From positions 1 to 43,014 of the forward strand of contig JADYZV010000076.1 in assembly GCA_020852965.1 (NCBI GenBank): DNA of 43,014 bases, in the 5' to 3' direction. The notes under the pieces are model-generated. The model was given only the letters and a program-made list of their open reading frames with translations. It searched no databases and had not been told where the DNA came from. The position numbers and the translations under genes were made by a program. Origin of the DNA: Pirellulaceae bacterium (lineage in GTDB: Bacteria > Planctomycetota > Planctomycetia > Pirellulales > Pirellulaceae). Of the stretch, positions 18,719 to 27,904 are shown in pieces; the first letter of the stretch is position 1; each line of letters opens with the position of its first letter.

Positions 18719-20011
18719 ATGAAACCGAGCCGAGGGTACTGGCTGTGTTTGTTCGTCATTTCGATCTCCAACTTTTGCGCAAGCGCTTCGGCTCAGTTGA
18801 ATCTGGGAGTCGCTATCGACAAGCCGCCGATCAACTACTCCGACACAGCGGACGACAACCGTATAACGCGTTTGCTGGAAAAGATCGCGTCGAAGGACAT
18901 CGAGCTCGAGTATACAACCGAGTATGGCTATCTGCGATCCTTGCTGAAAGAGCTCGATATTCGCGAGTCATCGCAAACGCTGGTGTTTTCGCAAACCAGC
19001 ATGCAAGTACAACATATCTCGCGACGCAATCCTCGGGCCGTATTCTTCAATGACGACACTTATGTGGCCTGGATTCGCGGCAGTTCGCTGATCGAAATGT
19101 CTACGACCGATCCGAAGTTGGGTGCGGCTTTCTACACCGTGGACATGACCCCCTGGCGGGCCAAAGTAAAGCGTGCCAACTACGATTGCCTAGGCTGCCA
19201 TGCGACGTCGATGACCCAGGGCGTTCCGGGCCATACCGTTCGCAGTGTCTATACCGACTCGAGTGGCCAAGTTCTTGCGCAGTCTCAATCTTATGTAAGC
19301 GGACATAGCAGTCCTCTGAGCGAGCGCTGGGGTGGTTGGTATGTAACGGGACTACACGGCGACATGTCCCATATGGGAAATGCCACGATGCAAGCAGGCC
19401 AACTCGACCGCTCCCGCAATGGCAACCGCACCAGCCTAGAGCATGATTTCGATACCATCGGTTATTTGTCACCGTATAGCGACATTGTGGCGTTGATGGT
19501 ATTGGAACATCAAACGCAGATGCACAACGTGATGACCAAAGCCGACTTTGCCACTCGACAATTGCTCTACGATCGCGCGCTGGAAACCCAACCGACCGAC
19601 GAGGAGGAATGGCGTATACAAATGGAGCTTGTGGCGCGCGAGGTGGTCGACTATCTGCTCTTCCGCGATGAAACGCGACTGGAGAGCGAGATCCATGGTT
19701 CCACTGAGTTCGCCGAAGATTTCAAAGCTCGCGGCCCACAGGACGATACAGGACGCTCGCTGCGAGACTTGGACATGAAAACTCGCATGTTCAAGTTTCC
19801 TTGCAGTTACCTGATCTACTCAGAGGCATTCGATCTGCTGCAGGAGCCACTGCGGCAAGAGATCTATCGCCAACTGCTGGCCGTTCTATCCGGCAGCGAC
19901 ACGTCCAATCGCTACGCCCATTTAGACGCGACAACGCGCGGTGAAATTTTGGCAATTCTGCGCGAGACCAAAAGCGACTTGCCAGCCGATTGGAACGAGT
20001 CCAATCTGTAG
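18719..20011 (+). CDS. Exported protein with a single CXXCH haem motif
   Basis: From the ATG at 18719 the 430-residue product begins with a clear Sec signal peptide (GYWLCLFVISISNFCASASA). The earlier in-frame ATG at 18557 would place 54 residues ahead of it. The mature protein has one CXXCH (CLGCH, residues 157-161) in RANYDCLGCHATSMTQG, so it probably binds a c-type haem. It also carries several conserved-looking His/Met residues after that (GHSSPLSERWGGWYVTGLHG and MSHMGNATM) that could be axial ligands. The C-terminal half is helical with many charged residues. I do not recognise a named family. Its position after the PSCyt and DUF1501 genes suggests a shared periplasmic redox role, which is inference. 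The stop codon lies inside a long palindrome. Confidence 0.75.
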   Translation: MKPSRGYWLCLFVISISNFCASASAQLNLGVAIDKPPINYSDTADDNRITRLLEKIASKDIELEYTTEYGYLRSLLKELDIRESSQTLVFSQTSMQVQHISRRNPRAVFFNDDTYVAWIRGSSLIEMSTTDPKLGAAFYTVDMTPWRAKVKRANYDCLGCHATSMTQGVPGHTVRSVYTDSSGQVLAQSQSYVSGHSSPLSERWGGWYVTGLHGDMSHMGNATMQAGQLDRSRNGNRTSLEHDFDTIGYLSPYSDIVALMVLEHQTQMHNVMTKADFATRQLLYDRALETQPTDEEEWRIQMELVAREVVDYLLFRDETRLESEIHGSTEFAEDFKARGPQDDTGRSLRDLDMKTRMFKFPCSYLIYSEAFDLLQEPLRQEIYRQLLAVLSGSDTSNRYAHLDATTRGEILAILRETKSDLPADWNESNL

Positions 20012-20043
20012 GCTCGTAACGAGTACCGCGAGTTACGAGCCTA
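20009..20043. terminator. Perfect 12-bp inverted repeat at a stop codon
   Basis: TAGGCTCGTAAC, an 11-base loop, then GTTACGAGCCTA. The first three bases are the stop codon of the upstream gene. It lies between convergent genes and could act as a bidirectional terminator, although no T-run follows on either strand; it may equally be a repeat element. Confidence 0.6.
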
Positions 20044-20083
20044 CTCCAGGACGGTCATCAATCGCAGTGTCTTTGGCAATTCC

Positions 20084-20632
20084 CTAAGCGATGCGCTTGG
20101 TCCACTCGGCTCGGTCGATCACGTCGCTGATGAACATCTGCTGCGCTACCAAAATCGACTCGTGCATTTGCTCTGCCGTTACCGAGCCGGCTTTGTTGGA
20201 GACGTCGAGCGTGCCGGTCGCATCGCTTAGGAATTCGACGTTATAGCCGCGATGAAAGGCTTGGCGCGCCGTCGTGTCGCAACAAACTTGGGTCATGTAG
20301 CCAGCGATCGAAACGGTATCGATGTCGTGCGCCTTCAAGAACTTATTTAAATCTGTGTTGGTGAATGAGCCGGGAAGTTGCTTATCGATGAGCAAATCGC
20401 GCGGCCGCGACTCGACTTCATCGAGCAGTTGCCACATATCGCTGTTGAGGCGGAACATCGGCGAGTCGGGATCGGGCTGATGATGCCGAACCACCACGGT
20501 CGTAAGCTTGGCTTTGGCCGCATCGTCCATGGCTGCCAGAATCGAGTCCAGGTGCCCCGCCGGATGTCGGATCGGCAGCGCTCCATCAAAGTACTCGCGT
20601 TGCACGTCAATAACTACTAGCGCGCGTTTCAT
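20084..20632 (-). CDS. Isochorismatase-family cysteine hydrolase
   Basis: The 182-residue product has the isochorismatase-like alpha/beta hydrolase fold. The catalytic triad is visible as Asp9 (LVVIDVQREYF), Lys84 (LLIDKQLPGSF) and Cys117 (YMTQVCCDTTAR), with the usual cis-peptide region before the Cys. Relatives hydrolyse isochorismate, nicotinamide, peroxyureidoacrylate or other amides and enol ethers; the specificity here is open. A GGAG lies seven bases before the ATG. It faces the haem protein gene across the palindrome at 20009-20043 and is separated from the downstream-reading der/DJ-1 pair by repeats. Confidence 0.9.
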   Translation of the reverse strand: MKRALVVIDVQREYFDGALPIRHPAGHLDSILAAMDDAAKAKLTTVVVRHHQPDPDSPMFRLNSDMWQLLDEVESRPRDLLIDKQLPGSFTNTDLNKFLKAHDIDTVSIAGYMTQVCCDTTARQAFHRGYNVEFLSDATGTLDVSNKAGSVTAEQMHESILVAQQMFISDVIDRAEWTKRIA

Positions 20633-20700
20633 GGAAAGCTCCGAGGCGTTCTAAAAAGACGAGATTGATTGCGATCGACGACAGCATATTCTAACCGTTC

Positions 20701-20917
20701 CCCGCCCCCATCGCTCGCTTGCGGGCAGGTGCGCAAGTTTTGTTGATCCTTCACCGCCCGCTTCGTTTTGCGTTCATGTCCGCCGGCTTTATCCGCAAAA
20801 CTTCTTCACCGGCGGGTCAAGCCCAGGCCGGGGTCGTTTCATGCACGGCGGACGGATCACGTTCTAGCTACAAAACTTCTTCACCGGTGGGTCAAGCCCA
20901 GGCCGGGGTCGTTTCAT
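20701..20917. repeat. Three family A palindromic repeats, two in inverted orientation
   Basis: A forward copy at 20701-20745 reads CCCCGCCCCCATCGCTCGCT, then TGCGGGCAGG, then GCAAGTTTTG. Two reverse-sense copies (47 bases, one mismatch, period 75) lie at 20796-20842 and 20871-20917. Their core on the plus strand is CACCGGCGGGTCAAGCCCAG followed by GCCGGGGTCG, with CAAAACTTCT at the outer end. The last copy ends at the first base of the DJ-1 gene's stop codon. Confidence 0.8.
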
Positions 20918-21504
20918 CAGGCTTCGATGCGGCTGCCGAGGAGCTGTAAAAACTGCCGCATCCAAGCGGGGTGGGCGGGCCAGGCTGGCGCGGTGACAAG
21001 ATTGCCGTCGGTGTGTGCCGAGTCGAGACCGGGCGACGGCGTGGGGACGCTTCCGCCCGACAATACGACTTCGGGACCGACGGCGGGATAGCAACTACAA
21101 GCCCGACCACTGAGCACGCCGGCGGCGGCTAAAATTTGCGGGCCGTGGCAGATGGCGGCTATCGGCTTGTTGGCATGGGCAAAATGTTGCACAAGCGCAA
21201 GCACTTGAGGGTCGAGCCTCAGGTACTCTGGGGCGCGACCTCCGGGAATGACCAGGGCGTCGAAGTGATCGAAGCTGATTTGATCGAAATCGGCATTGAG
21301 CACAAAATTGTGGCCGCGTTTTTCGCTGTAGGTTTGTGCGCCTTCAAAGTCGTGAATGGCGGTGGCCACACTTTCACCTGCGCGTTTACCCGGACAGACG
21401 GTCGAGCATTGATGTCCCACCATTTGCAACATCTGATAGGGAACCATGACTTCGTAGTCTTCGACGAAGTCACCTACGAGAAACAGGATATGTTTGGCGG
21501 ACAT
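20917..21504 (-). CDS. DJ-1/PfpI family protein
   Basis: The 195-residue product belongs to the DJ-1/PfpI superfamily, whose members act as deglycase/glyoxalase-like enzymes, chaperones or peptidases. The nucleophile elbow is [10 protein letters not shown] (Cys119), and the N-terminal acidic residue that normally contacts it lies in [16 protein letters not shown]. The [14 protein letters not shown] segment is typical of PfpI-like members. The ATG at 21504 gives a standard N-terminus ([15 protein letters not shown]); its ribosome binding site lies in the last codons of der, seven bases upstream, so the two genes are probably co-transcribed. Whether it is a stress protein or a glyoxalase cannot be told. 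Confidence 0.9.
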   Translation of the reverse strand: MSAKHILFLVGDFVEDYEVMVPYQMLQMVGHQCSTVCPGKRAGESVATAIHDFEGAQTYSEKRGHNFVLNADFDQISFDHFDALVIPGGRAPEYLRLDPQVLALVQHFAHANKPIAAICHGPQILAAAGVLSGRACSCYPAVGPEVVLSGGSVPTPSPGLDSAHTDGNLVTAPAWPAHPAWMRQFLQLLGSRIEA

Positions 21505-21511
21505 GGATGAT

Positions 21512-22879
21512 TCACTCCAGAATTTCGTCGGAACTTTTCTTTTCGCGGTTGGACACGTCTTGGCTCTCGCGCTTTTGCAAGTAGAGCTTGATGGGGACTT
21601 CGCCAAAAGGCAGGTTGTCGCGGCAGACGTTGATCAAATAGCGTTGGTAGCTGGGGGGAAAACCCTGGGGAATATTGCACATTAGAATCAGCGTCGGTGG
21701 GGTGGTACCGATCTGCGAACCAAAATAGATTTTGGGACGGCGATTCATATACAATGGCGGCTGCTGTTGCTGCAGGGCCGCTTGAAGTAGTTTGTTGATC
21801 ATGGCAGTGGGGACGCGCGTCTGCGATTGTTTAAACAACATCTGTGCGTGATTCAGCAGCGCCTTCATGTTCTTGCCCGACTGGCCAGTTATGAAGGCGA
21901 TGGGGCAGTAGGCCATCGTGGGAAAGTTCTCGCGCAGGTAGCGCACCCAACGTTCGGTCGGCACTTGCCCAGCCACCTTATCCCATTTGTTAACGACAAA
22001 GATGCAGGGCTTGAACTGCTGTTCAATATAGTGGGCTAGTTGCTTGTCCACTTTGCTAATCGATTCCATACAATCGAAGAAGAGCAGCGACACGTCGGCA
22101 CGGCGAATACTGCGTTGAGCGCGGTGGAAGCCGTAAAAATCAATATTCGTACGGATGCTCTTGTTGCGTCGCAGGCCGGGCGTGTCAATTGCGATGAACT
22201 TATGCCCATCCAGATTGAAATGCACGTCCACACTGTCGCGCGTTGTACCGGCGACTTCGCTGACGATCATGCGTTGGGCTTGGGCCAACGTATTGACGAA
22301 AGTGCTCTTACCCACGTTGCGACGCCCCACGATGGTAAGCTTCATGCGCGGTGCGTCGGTTTCCCCCTCATCGGGCTGAGTGTCGGGGAGACGCTCGAAG
22401 ATCTCGTCAAATAGTTGTTGTTTATTGCGATTCTCTTTGGTACTGATGGGAATTAGCCAACCACGCCCAAGTCGGTGGAACTCGAGGGCCGAGTTATCGA
22501 GCCCCGCGTGGTCGGCCTTATTGGCCAGCAGCAAGATCGGCTTTTCGATCTTCCTCAGCCGCTCCGCTACTTTTTCGTCCAGCGGAGTCAGACCGGTTTT
22601 GGTATCGACGACAAACAGCAGCACGTCGGCTTCGTCGATGCCAGCCTCGATCTGTTGTTCGACTAGCTTGGTGAGGTTGTCGACATCTTCGATCCCCATC
22701 CCCCCCGTATCGACCAGCTCGAAGAAGCGATCGTCGTGCTCGATCAAAGTGGCCTGGCGATCGCGAGTGACCCCAGCCATGTCATCGACGACTGCCAAGC
22801 GACGCCCGTCAAGCCAGTTAAATATGCTACTTTTGCCGACATTGGGTCGGCCTACAATTACAACGCGTGGGATAGCCAT
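21512..22879 (-). CDS. der: Ribosome assembly GTPase Der (EngA)
   Basis: Der is an essential double-domain GTPase needed for maturation of the 50S ribosomal subunit. The 455-residue product carries two complete G domains. The first has GRPNVGKSS (residues 10-18), DTGG and NKADH; the second has [16 protein letters not shown] and NKWDK. A KH-like C-terminal domain follows (from about residue 355), with [20 protein letters not shown]. The C-terminus ends with a charged tail ([12 protein letters not shown]). Length is slightly below the E. coli protein (490). A DJ-1 gene follows after seven bases. The start ATG at 22879 gives the expected [16 protein letters not shown]-terminus. Confidence 0.97.
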   Translation of the reverse strand: MAIPRVVIVGRPNVGKSSIFNWLDGRRLAVVDDMAGVTRDRQATLIEHDDRFFELVDTGGMGIEDVDNLTKLVEQQIEAGIDEADVLLFVVDTKTGLTPLDEKVAERLRKIEKPILLLANKADHAGLDNSALEFHRLGRGWLIPISTKENRNKQQLFDEIFERLPDTQPDEGETDAPRMKLTIVGRRNVGKSTFVNTLAQAQRMIVSEVAGTTRDSVDVHFNLDGHKFIAIDTPGLRRNKSIRTNIDFYGFHRAQRSIRRADVSLLFFDCMESISKVDKQLAHYIEQQFKPCIFVVNKWDKVAGQVPTERWVRYLRENFPTMAYCPIAFITGQSGKNMKALLNHAQMLFKQSQTRVPTAMINKLLQAALQQQQPPLYMNRRPKIYFGSQIGTTPPTLILMCNIPQGFPPSYQRYLINVCRDNLPFGEVPIKLYLQKRESQDVSNREKKSSDEILE

Positions 22880-23318
22880 AGACGGGTGCGATACTTTGGA
22901 TCTGCTCGGAAAAGCCGAGATTCTAAATAAGCATTCACCAAAGGTTTCCAGTTAAATCAAACCGCGGCTAGCGACTAAGGTTCACTAAGAAGGCACGGTG
23001 TACTAATTCGACAGCCCGCTAACGTCCAAACGGCTTAATTTCGCGGAGAAACCCCTGAGGGTACTTATATTCGGTGAAACCACTAGTTTAACCGTACCTA
23101 GTCGAATCCGCGAGGTGAGCTGGCTGTGGAAGCTGGGGCGGAGCGAGTATGATGAGAAAAACGCCAGTGGAGACACCCGCCGGCTGCCAATCGCAGTCGG
23201 TGCCCGTTGCGACTACTCCGCAGGGGAGGACGTGAATCATCCGGGTTAAACTCTGTTTATTAAACATTCGACCGACAAGTTTTACTGGCCACATTGGGCA
23301 TGTTTTAAGTAGGCAATC
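22880..23318. other. Divergent intergenic region, no gene recognised
   Basis: About 440 bases lie between der and the uracil-DNA glycosylase gene. Short frames exist on both strands but none looks like a protein. A GCGGAG/CTCCGC pair about 80 bases apart could form a long-range stem. I see no tRNA or riboswitch pattern. Confidence 0.35.
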
Positions 23319-24224
23319 ATGGACCGCTCGAACGTCGAAAATGCCCTAGTGCAAGTGCTGGAAAACTTTCAACGCTGTGGAATTACGCGTTTTGGATCAC
23401 TGCCTGCGGGGGAGGTGCCCGCCGAAACCCTCGCTGCGGTGTCTCAGCTCACCACTACCACAGCCAATCCCAAGCCAGCCTCTGCCTCGCCCAATGTGGC
23501 CCGACGCTCCGCCGCCGTATCCGAACTCGCAGCGACCACCCCCGAGGCCGCCGCAGTGTCGGCAACTCAGGCGACCGGCGCAACAAACGGCTTGCGAGCC
23601 AGCGACCGGCTCCCGAGCAATGGTCTCGGGGCCGAACCGTGGAGTTTACCGGTATTGTCGCTGGAACAGCGGCAGACACGGTTCGACGAACTCAGCGGAC
23701 AGGTTCGCAATTGCCGATTGTGCTCATCAATCGTCAGCTACCGACAACAGACGGTTTTTGGTGCGGGGCCGCTCAATCCACGAGTCTGCTTCATGGGCGA
23801 GGCCCCCGGTGCGGACGAAGATCGGACTGGGCTGCCATTTGTCGGCAAAGCGGGGCAACTACTGACAAAAATCATCACAGCCATGCAGCTCAGTCGCGAC
23901 GAAGTGTATATCCTCAACGCGCTCAAGTGCCGCCCGCCTCAGAATCGAACTCCGATGAACGAAGAGATCGATCATTGCCGACACTTCGTGGAAAGCCAGT
24001 TGGATACCTTAAGACCCGAGTTCATCGTCTGCTTGGGAGCGGTAGCGGTGCGCTGCATCCTACGCTCCGAATTGCCCATCGGTCGCCTTCGCGGCCAGTT
24101 CTATCAATATCGTGGTGCGCGAGTTGTGGTAACGTATCATCCGTCCTATCTACTGCGCAATGAGAGTGCGAAGAAGCATGTCTGGGAGGATATGAAAATG
24201 CTGATGGCGGAACTTGGTTCTTAG
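23319..24224 (+). CDS. Family 4 uracil-DNA glycosylase with long N-terminal extension
   Basis: This enzyme excises uracil from DNA and carries a 4Fe-4S cluster. The catalytic region (about residues 115-300) has the expected cysteines Cys132 and Cys135 (CRLC), Cys204 (LKCRPP) and Cys220 (DHCRHF). It also has motif 1 [20 protein letters not shown] and the C-terminal [12 protein letters not shown]. The first roughly 110 residues are extra: a short helix ([20 protein letters not shown]) and then an Ala/Thr/Pro-rich linker, probably disordered. The last residues LGS and the stop codon are encoded by the first units of a heptamer array that continues for 205 bases past the gene. Confidence 0.92.
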   Translation: MDRSNVENALVQVLENFQRCGITRFGSLPAGEVPAETLAAVSQLTTTTANPKPASASPNVARRSAAVSELAATTPEAAAVSATQATGATNGLRASDRLPSNGLGAEPWSLPVLSLEQRQTRFDELSGQVRNCRLCSSIVSYRQQTVFGAGPLNPRVCFMGEAPGADEDRTGLPFVGKAGQLLTKIITAMQLSRDEVYILNALKCRPPQNRTPMNEEIDHCRHFVESQLDTLRPEFIVCLGAVAVRCILRSELPIGRLRGQFYQYRGARVVVTYHPSYLLRNESAKKHVWEDMKMLMAELGS

Positions 24225-24429
24225 TGCTTGGTTCTTAGTGCTTGGTGCTTGGTTCTTGGTTCTTGGTTCTTGGTTCTTAGTGCTTGGTGCTTGGTGCTTG
24301 GTTCTTGGTTCTTGGTTCTTAGTGCTTGGTTCTTAGTGCTTGGTTCTTGGTGCTTGGTTCTTGGTTCTTGGTTCTTGGTTCTTGGTTCTTAGTGCTTGGT
24401 TCTTAGTGCTTGGTGCTTGGTGCTTGGTG
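24213..24429 (+). repeat. 31-unit heptamer minisatellite (CTTRGTK)
   Basis: I counted 31 consecutive units of exactly seven bases, of only three types: CTTGGTT, CTTAGTG and CTTGGTG. CTTAGTT never occurs. The first 12 bases encode the end of the glycosylase, and its TAG stop comes from the CTTAGTG unit. Inverted short copies are at about 24662-24681, and another array of the same family lies at 31905-31937. Confidence 0.95.
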
Positions 24430-24430
24430 C

Positions 24431-24681
24431 GGATTTCCCGCCCCCATTGCCCGCTTGCGGGCTGGAGCGAGAGTTTTATGGCTAGAACGCGGCCCCCTTG
24501 AACCATCCCACCGTCCCCATTGCCCGTTTACATTTTGCATTTTGCATTTGTCAATGCTCATTTTGCATTCCCGGAGCGTTCAAGCCCTTTGACGCTAAAG
24601 TCCCAATTGACTCAAATCGTTCATCGCGACCCGACTCGGAAGCTTTCATCAGTGCCTTACAGCACCAAGCACCAAGAACCA
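24431..24681. repeat. Repeat-rich gap: family A copy, TTTTGCA tract, inverted heptamers
   Basis: From left to right: a family A palindrome at about 24435-24478 (CCCGCTTGCGGG core and AGAGTTTT tail); a CATTTTGCATTTTGCATTTG tract at 24531-24570 with a broken further copy; and about three heptamers in inverted sense (GCACCAAGCACCAAGAACCA) at 24662-24681. The heptamers thus flank the gap in opposite orientation. Confidence 0.75.
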
Positions 24682-24763
24682 CGTGATTTGAGTTAGACTA
24701 GTAGATAGCTATGGCTTTTATCCACTACTACTCATTCGTCTCATCGCTGCTTGGAAACGCCCT

Positions 24764-26749
24764 ATGAGCTTACCTGAATTCGAATACCTGGGTCCTTACA
24801 AGGTCGAGCGGACTTTGGGACGCGGGGGAATGGGGACCGTCTACAAAGGTGTTCACGCCAAGAGCGGCGACGAGGTAGCGATCAAAGTCATCGCGATGGG
24901 TATCGCCAACAACATGCGATTCCGGCGCAGGTTTGCTGCGGAAGTCGAGACGCTCAAACGCTTGAAGCACCCGCACATCGTGCAGTTGGTTGGCTACGGA
25001 GAAGAGCAGGGGCTATTATTCTACTCGATGGAGTACGTCGACGGCAACTCGCTTCACGATCACATGCGGAAGCAGCAAAAACTGTCGTGGCAAGACGTAA
25101 TCCAGGTCGGTATCGAAACCACCTCCGCGCTCAAGCACGCGCACGACATTGGTATCATCCACCGTGATCTCAAGCCAGCCAACTTGATGCTGAACAAGTC
25201 GGGGCGCGTCAAGCTGACGGACTTTGGGATCGCCAAGCTCTTTGGTTCCACCGACATGACGGCGGCTGGCTCGGTGATTGGCACGGCAGACTACATGCCT
25301 CCCGAGCAAGCGGAAGGGAAGTCGGTCACCGTGCGCAGCGACTTGTACAGTTTGGGTGGAGTGCTGTACGCGTTGTTGGCGGGCAAGGCTCCATTCGGAG
25401 GCAAAAGTGTCCCCGAGGTACTCTATTCGGTGCGTTACAATACGGTTCCCGATCTACGAGATCGCGCCCCCGACGTGCCGAGAGAGCTGGCCGAGTTGAT
25501 CCACGAACTACTGGCGAAAGACCCGCTGCATCGGCCGCCAACAGCCTTGGTGGTAGGCAATCGACTCAAGTCGTTGCAAGCTGGGTTGAAACATCAAGGA
25601 TCCGGGCAGGACGCGCCGTCAGCACTTCCCGGAGCGCCCGACACCAAGGTGCCAGGGCCTCAATTGACTTCGTTGGATCTGTCGGATGTCGACGACGATG
25701 AATTGCGACTGACGGGCACCGTCCATAGCGTAGATCACGCAACCGAAAAGAACATGGACAAAACTGTCGATCCGAGCTCATCCGACAGCGACGAGGTCGA
25801 CACGTATTTGGGGGACAAGGCGCTTGGAACCCACGAACTTCAGACCCTGATTGCTCCCGAGGGGAGCGTCGCGACACCGAGCGAGGAACGTTTTACGGCG
25901 GCGGAAGCGAGCGGGCAGAAGCTTGGCCCCGAGTCGGCCGCAATCTCGGGAGAATTTCAATCGGTGGCTTCCAGTTCGGTTCCGATCACCAGCGGTGGCC
26001 CTTCGCACTTCACGCCCATTTCCGAACTCCCCGCCCAAACCACGACCTTCGGACCAGAACCCGACGAGCCGACCGACCGTTTCGACTGGGTACATTACGG
26101 CTCCATGGCGGGTATCATCGCCCTACTCGTCGGAAGCATTGGGCTGGGGTGGTGGATGTTGCGACCGAGATCCTCCGATCAACTTTACGAACAGATCATG
26201 CTGGCCGTTGCCTCAGGAGAAGACTCGCAGTTACTTGAGTCGAGCGCCGCCGTGGACGAGTTCCTGGAGCGATTTCCGAACGATCAGCGAAGTTCCGAGC
26301 TACAGTTGCTGTCGGACGAAGTCGAGCTTTCACGCCAAGCGAGAATCCTGCAACGTCGCGCCTCGCGATCAGGCGGGATGGAAAGCCTGAGTGCCATCGA
26401 GCAAGGTTTTTTGCAATGCGTCAAACTGCTGGGACAAGACAACGAGCTGGCGCAGCAAAAACTGACGTCGTTCATCGACATCTTCGGCAACTTGGAGGAG
26501 CTTCCGAGGGATGAAAAGAAGCTGGTTCGCCTGGCCGATTATGCACTACGCGCTGGGGCCACCAGCCTGCAGAAAGAGACTCCGGCGGCGGCTGTTCAGC
26601 TACAAAACTTGATCGAGTCCTCCGAAAAATCGATGTCTCCAGAGAACCTCAGCCGCTTCTACTACGATTTATTGTCGCTGTATGGTGAACTCCCCTGGGC
26701 CAAACCGCAGATGGATCGTATCCGCGAGAAATTGGAAGCAGAGAAGTAG
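24764..26749 (+). CDS. Transmembrane Ser/Thr protein kinase
   Basis: The 661-residue protein has an N-terminal Hanks-type kinase domain (about residues 12-270) with all main motifs: the glycine loop GRGGMG, Lys41 in VAIKV, HRDLKPANLM (Asp135), DFG at 153-155, and the GTADYMPPEQ activation-loop end. A 170-residue Ser/Asp/Glu-rich, probably disordered linker follows, then one membrane helix at about 446-466 (GSMAGIIALLVGSIGLGWWM). The roughly 190-residue helical C-terminal region outside the membrane shows no recognised sensor domain. It should phosphorylate cytoplasmic targets in response to a periplasmic signal. The next gene starts at the base after its stop, so it probably heads the four-gene operon ending at 29600. 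Confidence 0.93.
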   Translation: MSLPEFEYLGPYKVERTLGRGGMGTVYKGVHAKSGDEVAIKVIAMGIANNMRFRRRFAAEVETLKRLKHPHIVQLVGYGEEQGLLFYSMEYVDGNSLHDHMRKQQKLSWQDVIQVGIETTSALKHAHDIGIIHRDLKPANLMLNKSGRVKLTDFGIAKLFGSTDMTAAGSVIGTADYMPPEQAEGKSVTVRSDLYSLGGVLYALLAGKAPFGGKSVPEVLYSVRYNTVPDLRDRAPDVPRELAELIHELLAKDPLHRPPTALVVGNRLKSLQAGLKHQGSGQDAPSALPGAPDTKVPGPQLTSLDLSDVDDDELRLTGTVHSVDHATEKNMDKTVDPSSSDSDEVDTYLGDKALGTHELQTLIAPEGSVATPSEERFTAAEASGQKLGPESAAISGEFQSVASSSVPITSGGPSHFTPISELPAQTTTFGPEPDEPTDRFDWVHYGSMAGIIALLVGSIGLGWWMLRPRSSDQLYEQIMLAVASGEDSQLLESSAAVDEFLERFPNDQRSSELQLLSDEVELSRQARILQRRASRSGGMESLSAIEQGFLQCVKLLGQDNELAQQKLTSFIDIFGNLEELPRDEKKLVRLADYALRAGATSLQKETPAAAVQLQNLIESSEKSMSPENLSRFYYDLLSLYGELPWAKPQMDRIREKLEAEK

Positions 26750-27904
26750 ATGCCAATGCGAATCTTGTGTTGCAGCGGTTCAATGGAAAGTGGCGGTAGC
26801 GAGCGTCAATTGTGGCAATTGGCAGTCGGACTACCCGCCGAGCACATCGAAGTTCAGATCTACTTGATCTATCGTCGCGGCAAATATTTATCACAGATCC
26901 CAGCGCGCATTGCGGTACATGATTTCTCATCGCAGCAGCTCGAAAGCGGGCCGAGCTATCCAGGCTCCATCCATCGGCAGCAGGTTAAGCACTTGACCAA
27001 GATCTTGCGAGAGCAGCAAATCGATTTGGTCTACGATCGCACGTTTCACATGACGCTCGTGGCCGCCGCCGCTTGTCGCGCCACCGGCACTCCACGTGTG
27101 TCCGTGATTGTCAACCCGCCGAGCAGCGACTTTGTGCGAAGTCGAGAGCGCTTTGGTTGGCTCAAGAAGCGACTCTTGGCGCGAGCCTACCGAGACCCCC
27201 GTAGCCGATGCCTCGCCGTCTCGAATTCGGTGGCCGAAGATGCAGCTAGTTTCTACCAGATACCCAAGACATGCATTGAAGCTATCCCCAGCCCCATCGA
27301 CATCGCCGCCGTGGAGCAGGCCGCACAAGCCGATCCGACCGCAGTGCCTGACCGCGGCACAACCTTTCGCTGGTTAATTGTCGGGCGCCTGGCCGAACAA
27401 AAGGGACAGCGTCTGGCGATCGAAGCCATGGCCAAACTGAAAGCCATGCGTCCCAACCAGCCTATTGAGCTGACACTCATTGGAGATGGCCCGCTGCGCG
27501 AGTCGCTGGTTGAGCGAGCCAAACAATTGAACTTGCAATCGACGGTTCGCTTCGAAGGTCAACTGGACAACCCCTACCCTTGGATGCAGGCGACCGACCT
27601 GCTGTGCATTCCAAGTTGGTACGAAGGGCTGCCCAACGTGGCCTTGGAGGGAATGTGCTTGAATACTCCAATCGTCGCCAGCGACTGCAGTGGTTCCGTA
27701 CGAGAACTACTCGGTGATGGGCGAGGTTGCGTAGTACCCGTCGGCGATGTCGATGCGCTGGCGCACGCGGTACTCGATCGGATCGAACAGCCACAGCGAT
27801 GGCAAGCCCGCGCGTCGGCAGCGCAACAATGGGTTACCGAGCGGCACCGACTACAACCCTGGTTATCCCGCATGCAACAACTTTTTGAAGAACTAAGATC
27901 TTGA
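26750..27904 (+). CDS. GT4-family glycosyltransferase
   Basis: The 384-residue product has the GT-B fold layout of family 4 glycosyltransferases, which move a sugar from a nucleotide donor with retention of configuration. The N-terminal half begins MRILCCSGSMESGGSERQL, a typical acceptor-side glycine loop. The C-terminal half has the donor site FRWLIVGRLAEQKGQ, LTLIGDGPLRESL and the EX7E motif EGLPNVALEG with its two glutamates. There is no membrane segment, so it acts at the cytoplasmic face. It starts immediately after the kinase stop and overlaps the next gene by four bases (TTGA), indicating translational coupling. Donor and acceptor are unknown; cell-envelope polysaccharide or lipid glycosylation would be usual. 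Confidence 0.9.
   Translation: MPMRILCCSGSMESGGSERQLWQLAVGLPAEHIEVQIYLIYRRGKYLSQIPARIAVHDFSSQQLESGPSYPGSIHRQQVKHLTKILREQQIDLVYDRTFHMTLVAAAACRATGTPRVSVIVNPPSSDFVRSRERFGWLKKRLLARAYRDPRSRCLAVSNSVAEDAASFYQIPKTCIEAIPSPIDIAAVEQAAQADPTAVPDRGTTFRWLIVGRLAEQKGQRLAIEAMAKLKAMRPNQPIELTLIGDGPLRESLVERAKQLNLQSTVRFEGQLDNPYPWMQATDLLCIPSWYEGLPNVALEGMCLNTPIVASDCSGSVRELLGDGRGCVVPVGDVDALAHAVLDRIEQPQRWQARASAAQQWVTERHRLQPWLSRMQQLFEELRS

Noticed and set aside
23088-23294. Reverse open frame of 68 codons between der and the uracil-DNA glycosylase gene
   Set aside because: It has a short hydrophobic stretch but no signal peptide pattern, no ribosome binding site and no recognisable family.
24213-24429. Coding continuation of the glycosylase through the heptamers
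   Set aside because: The frame meets TAG in the second unit, and the catalytic domain is already complete before the array.
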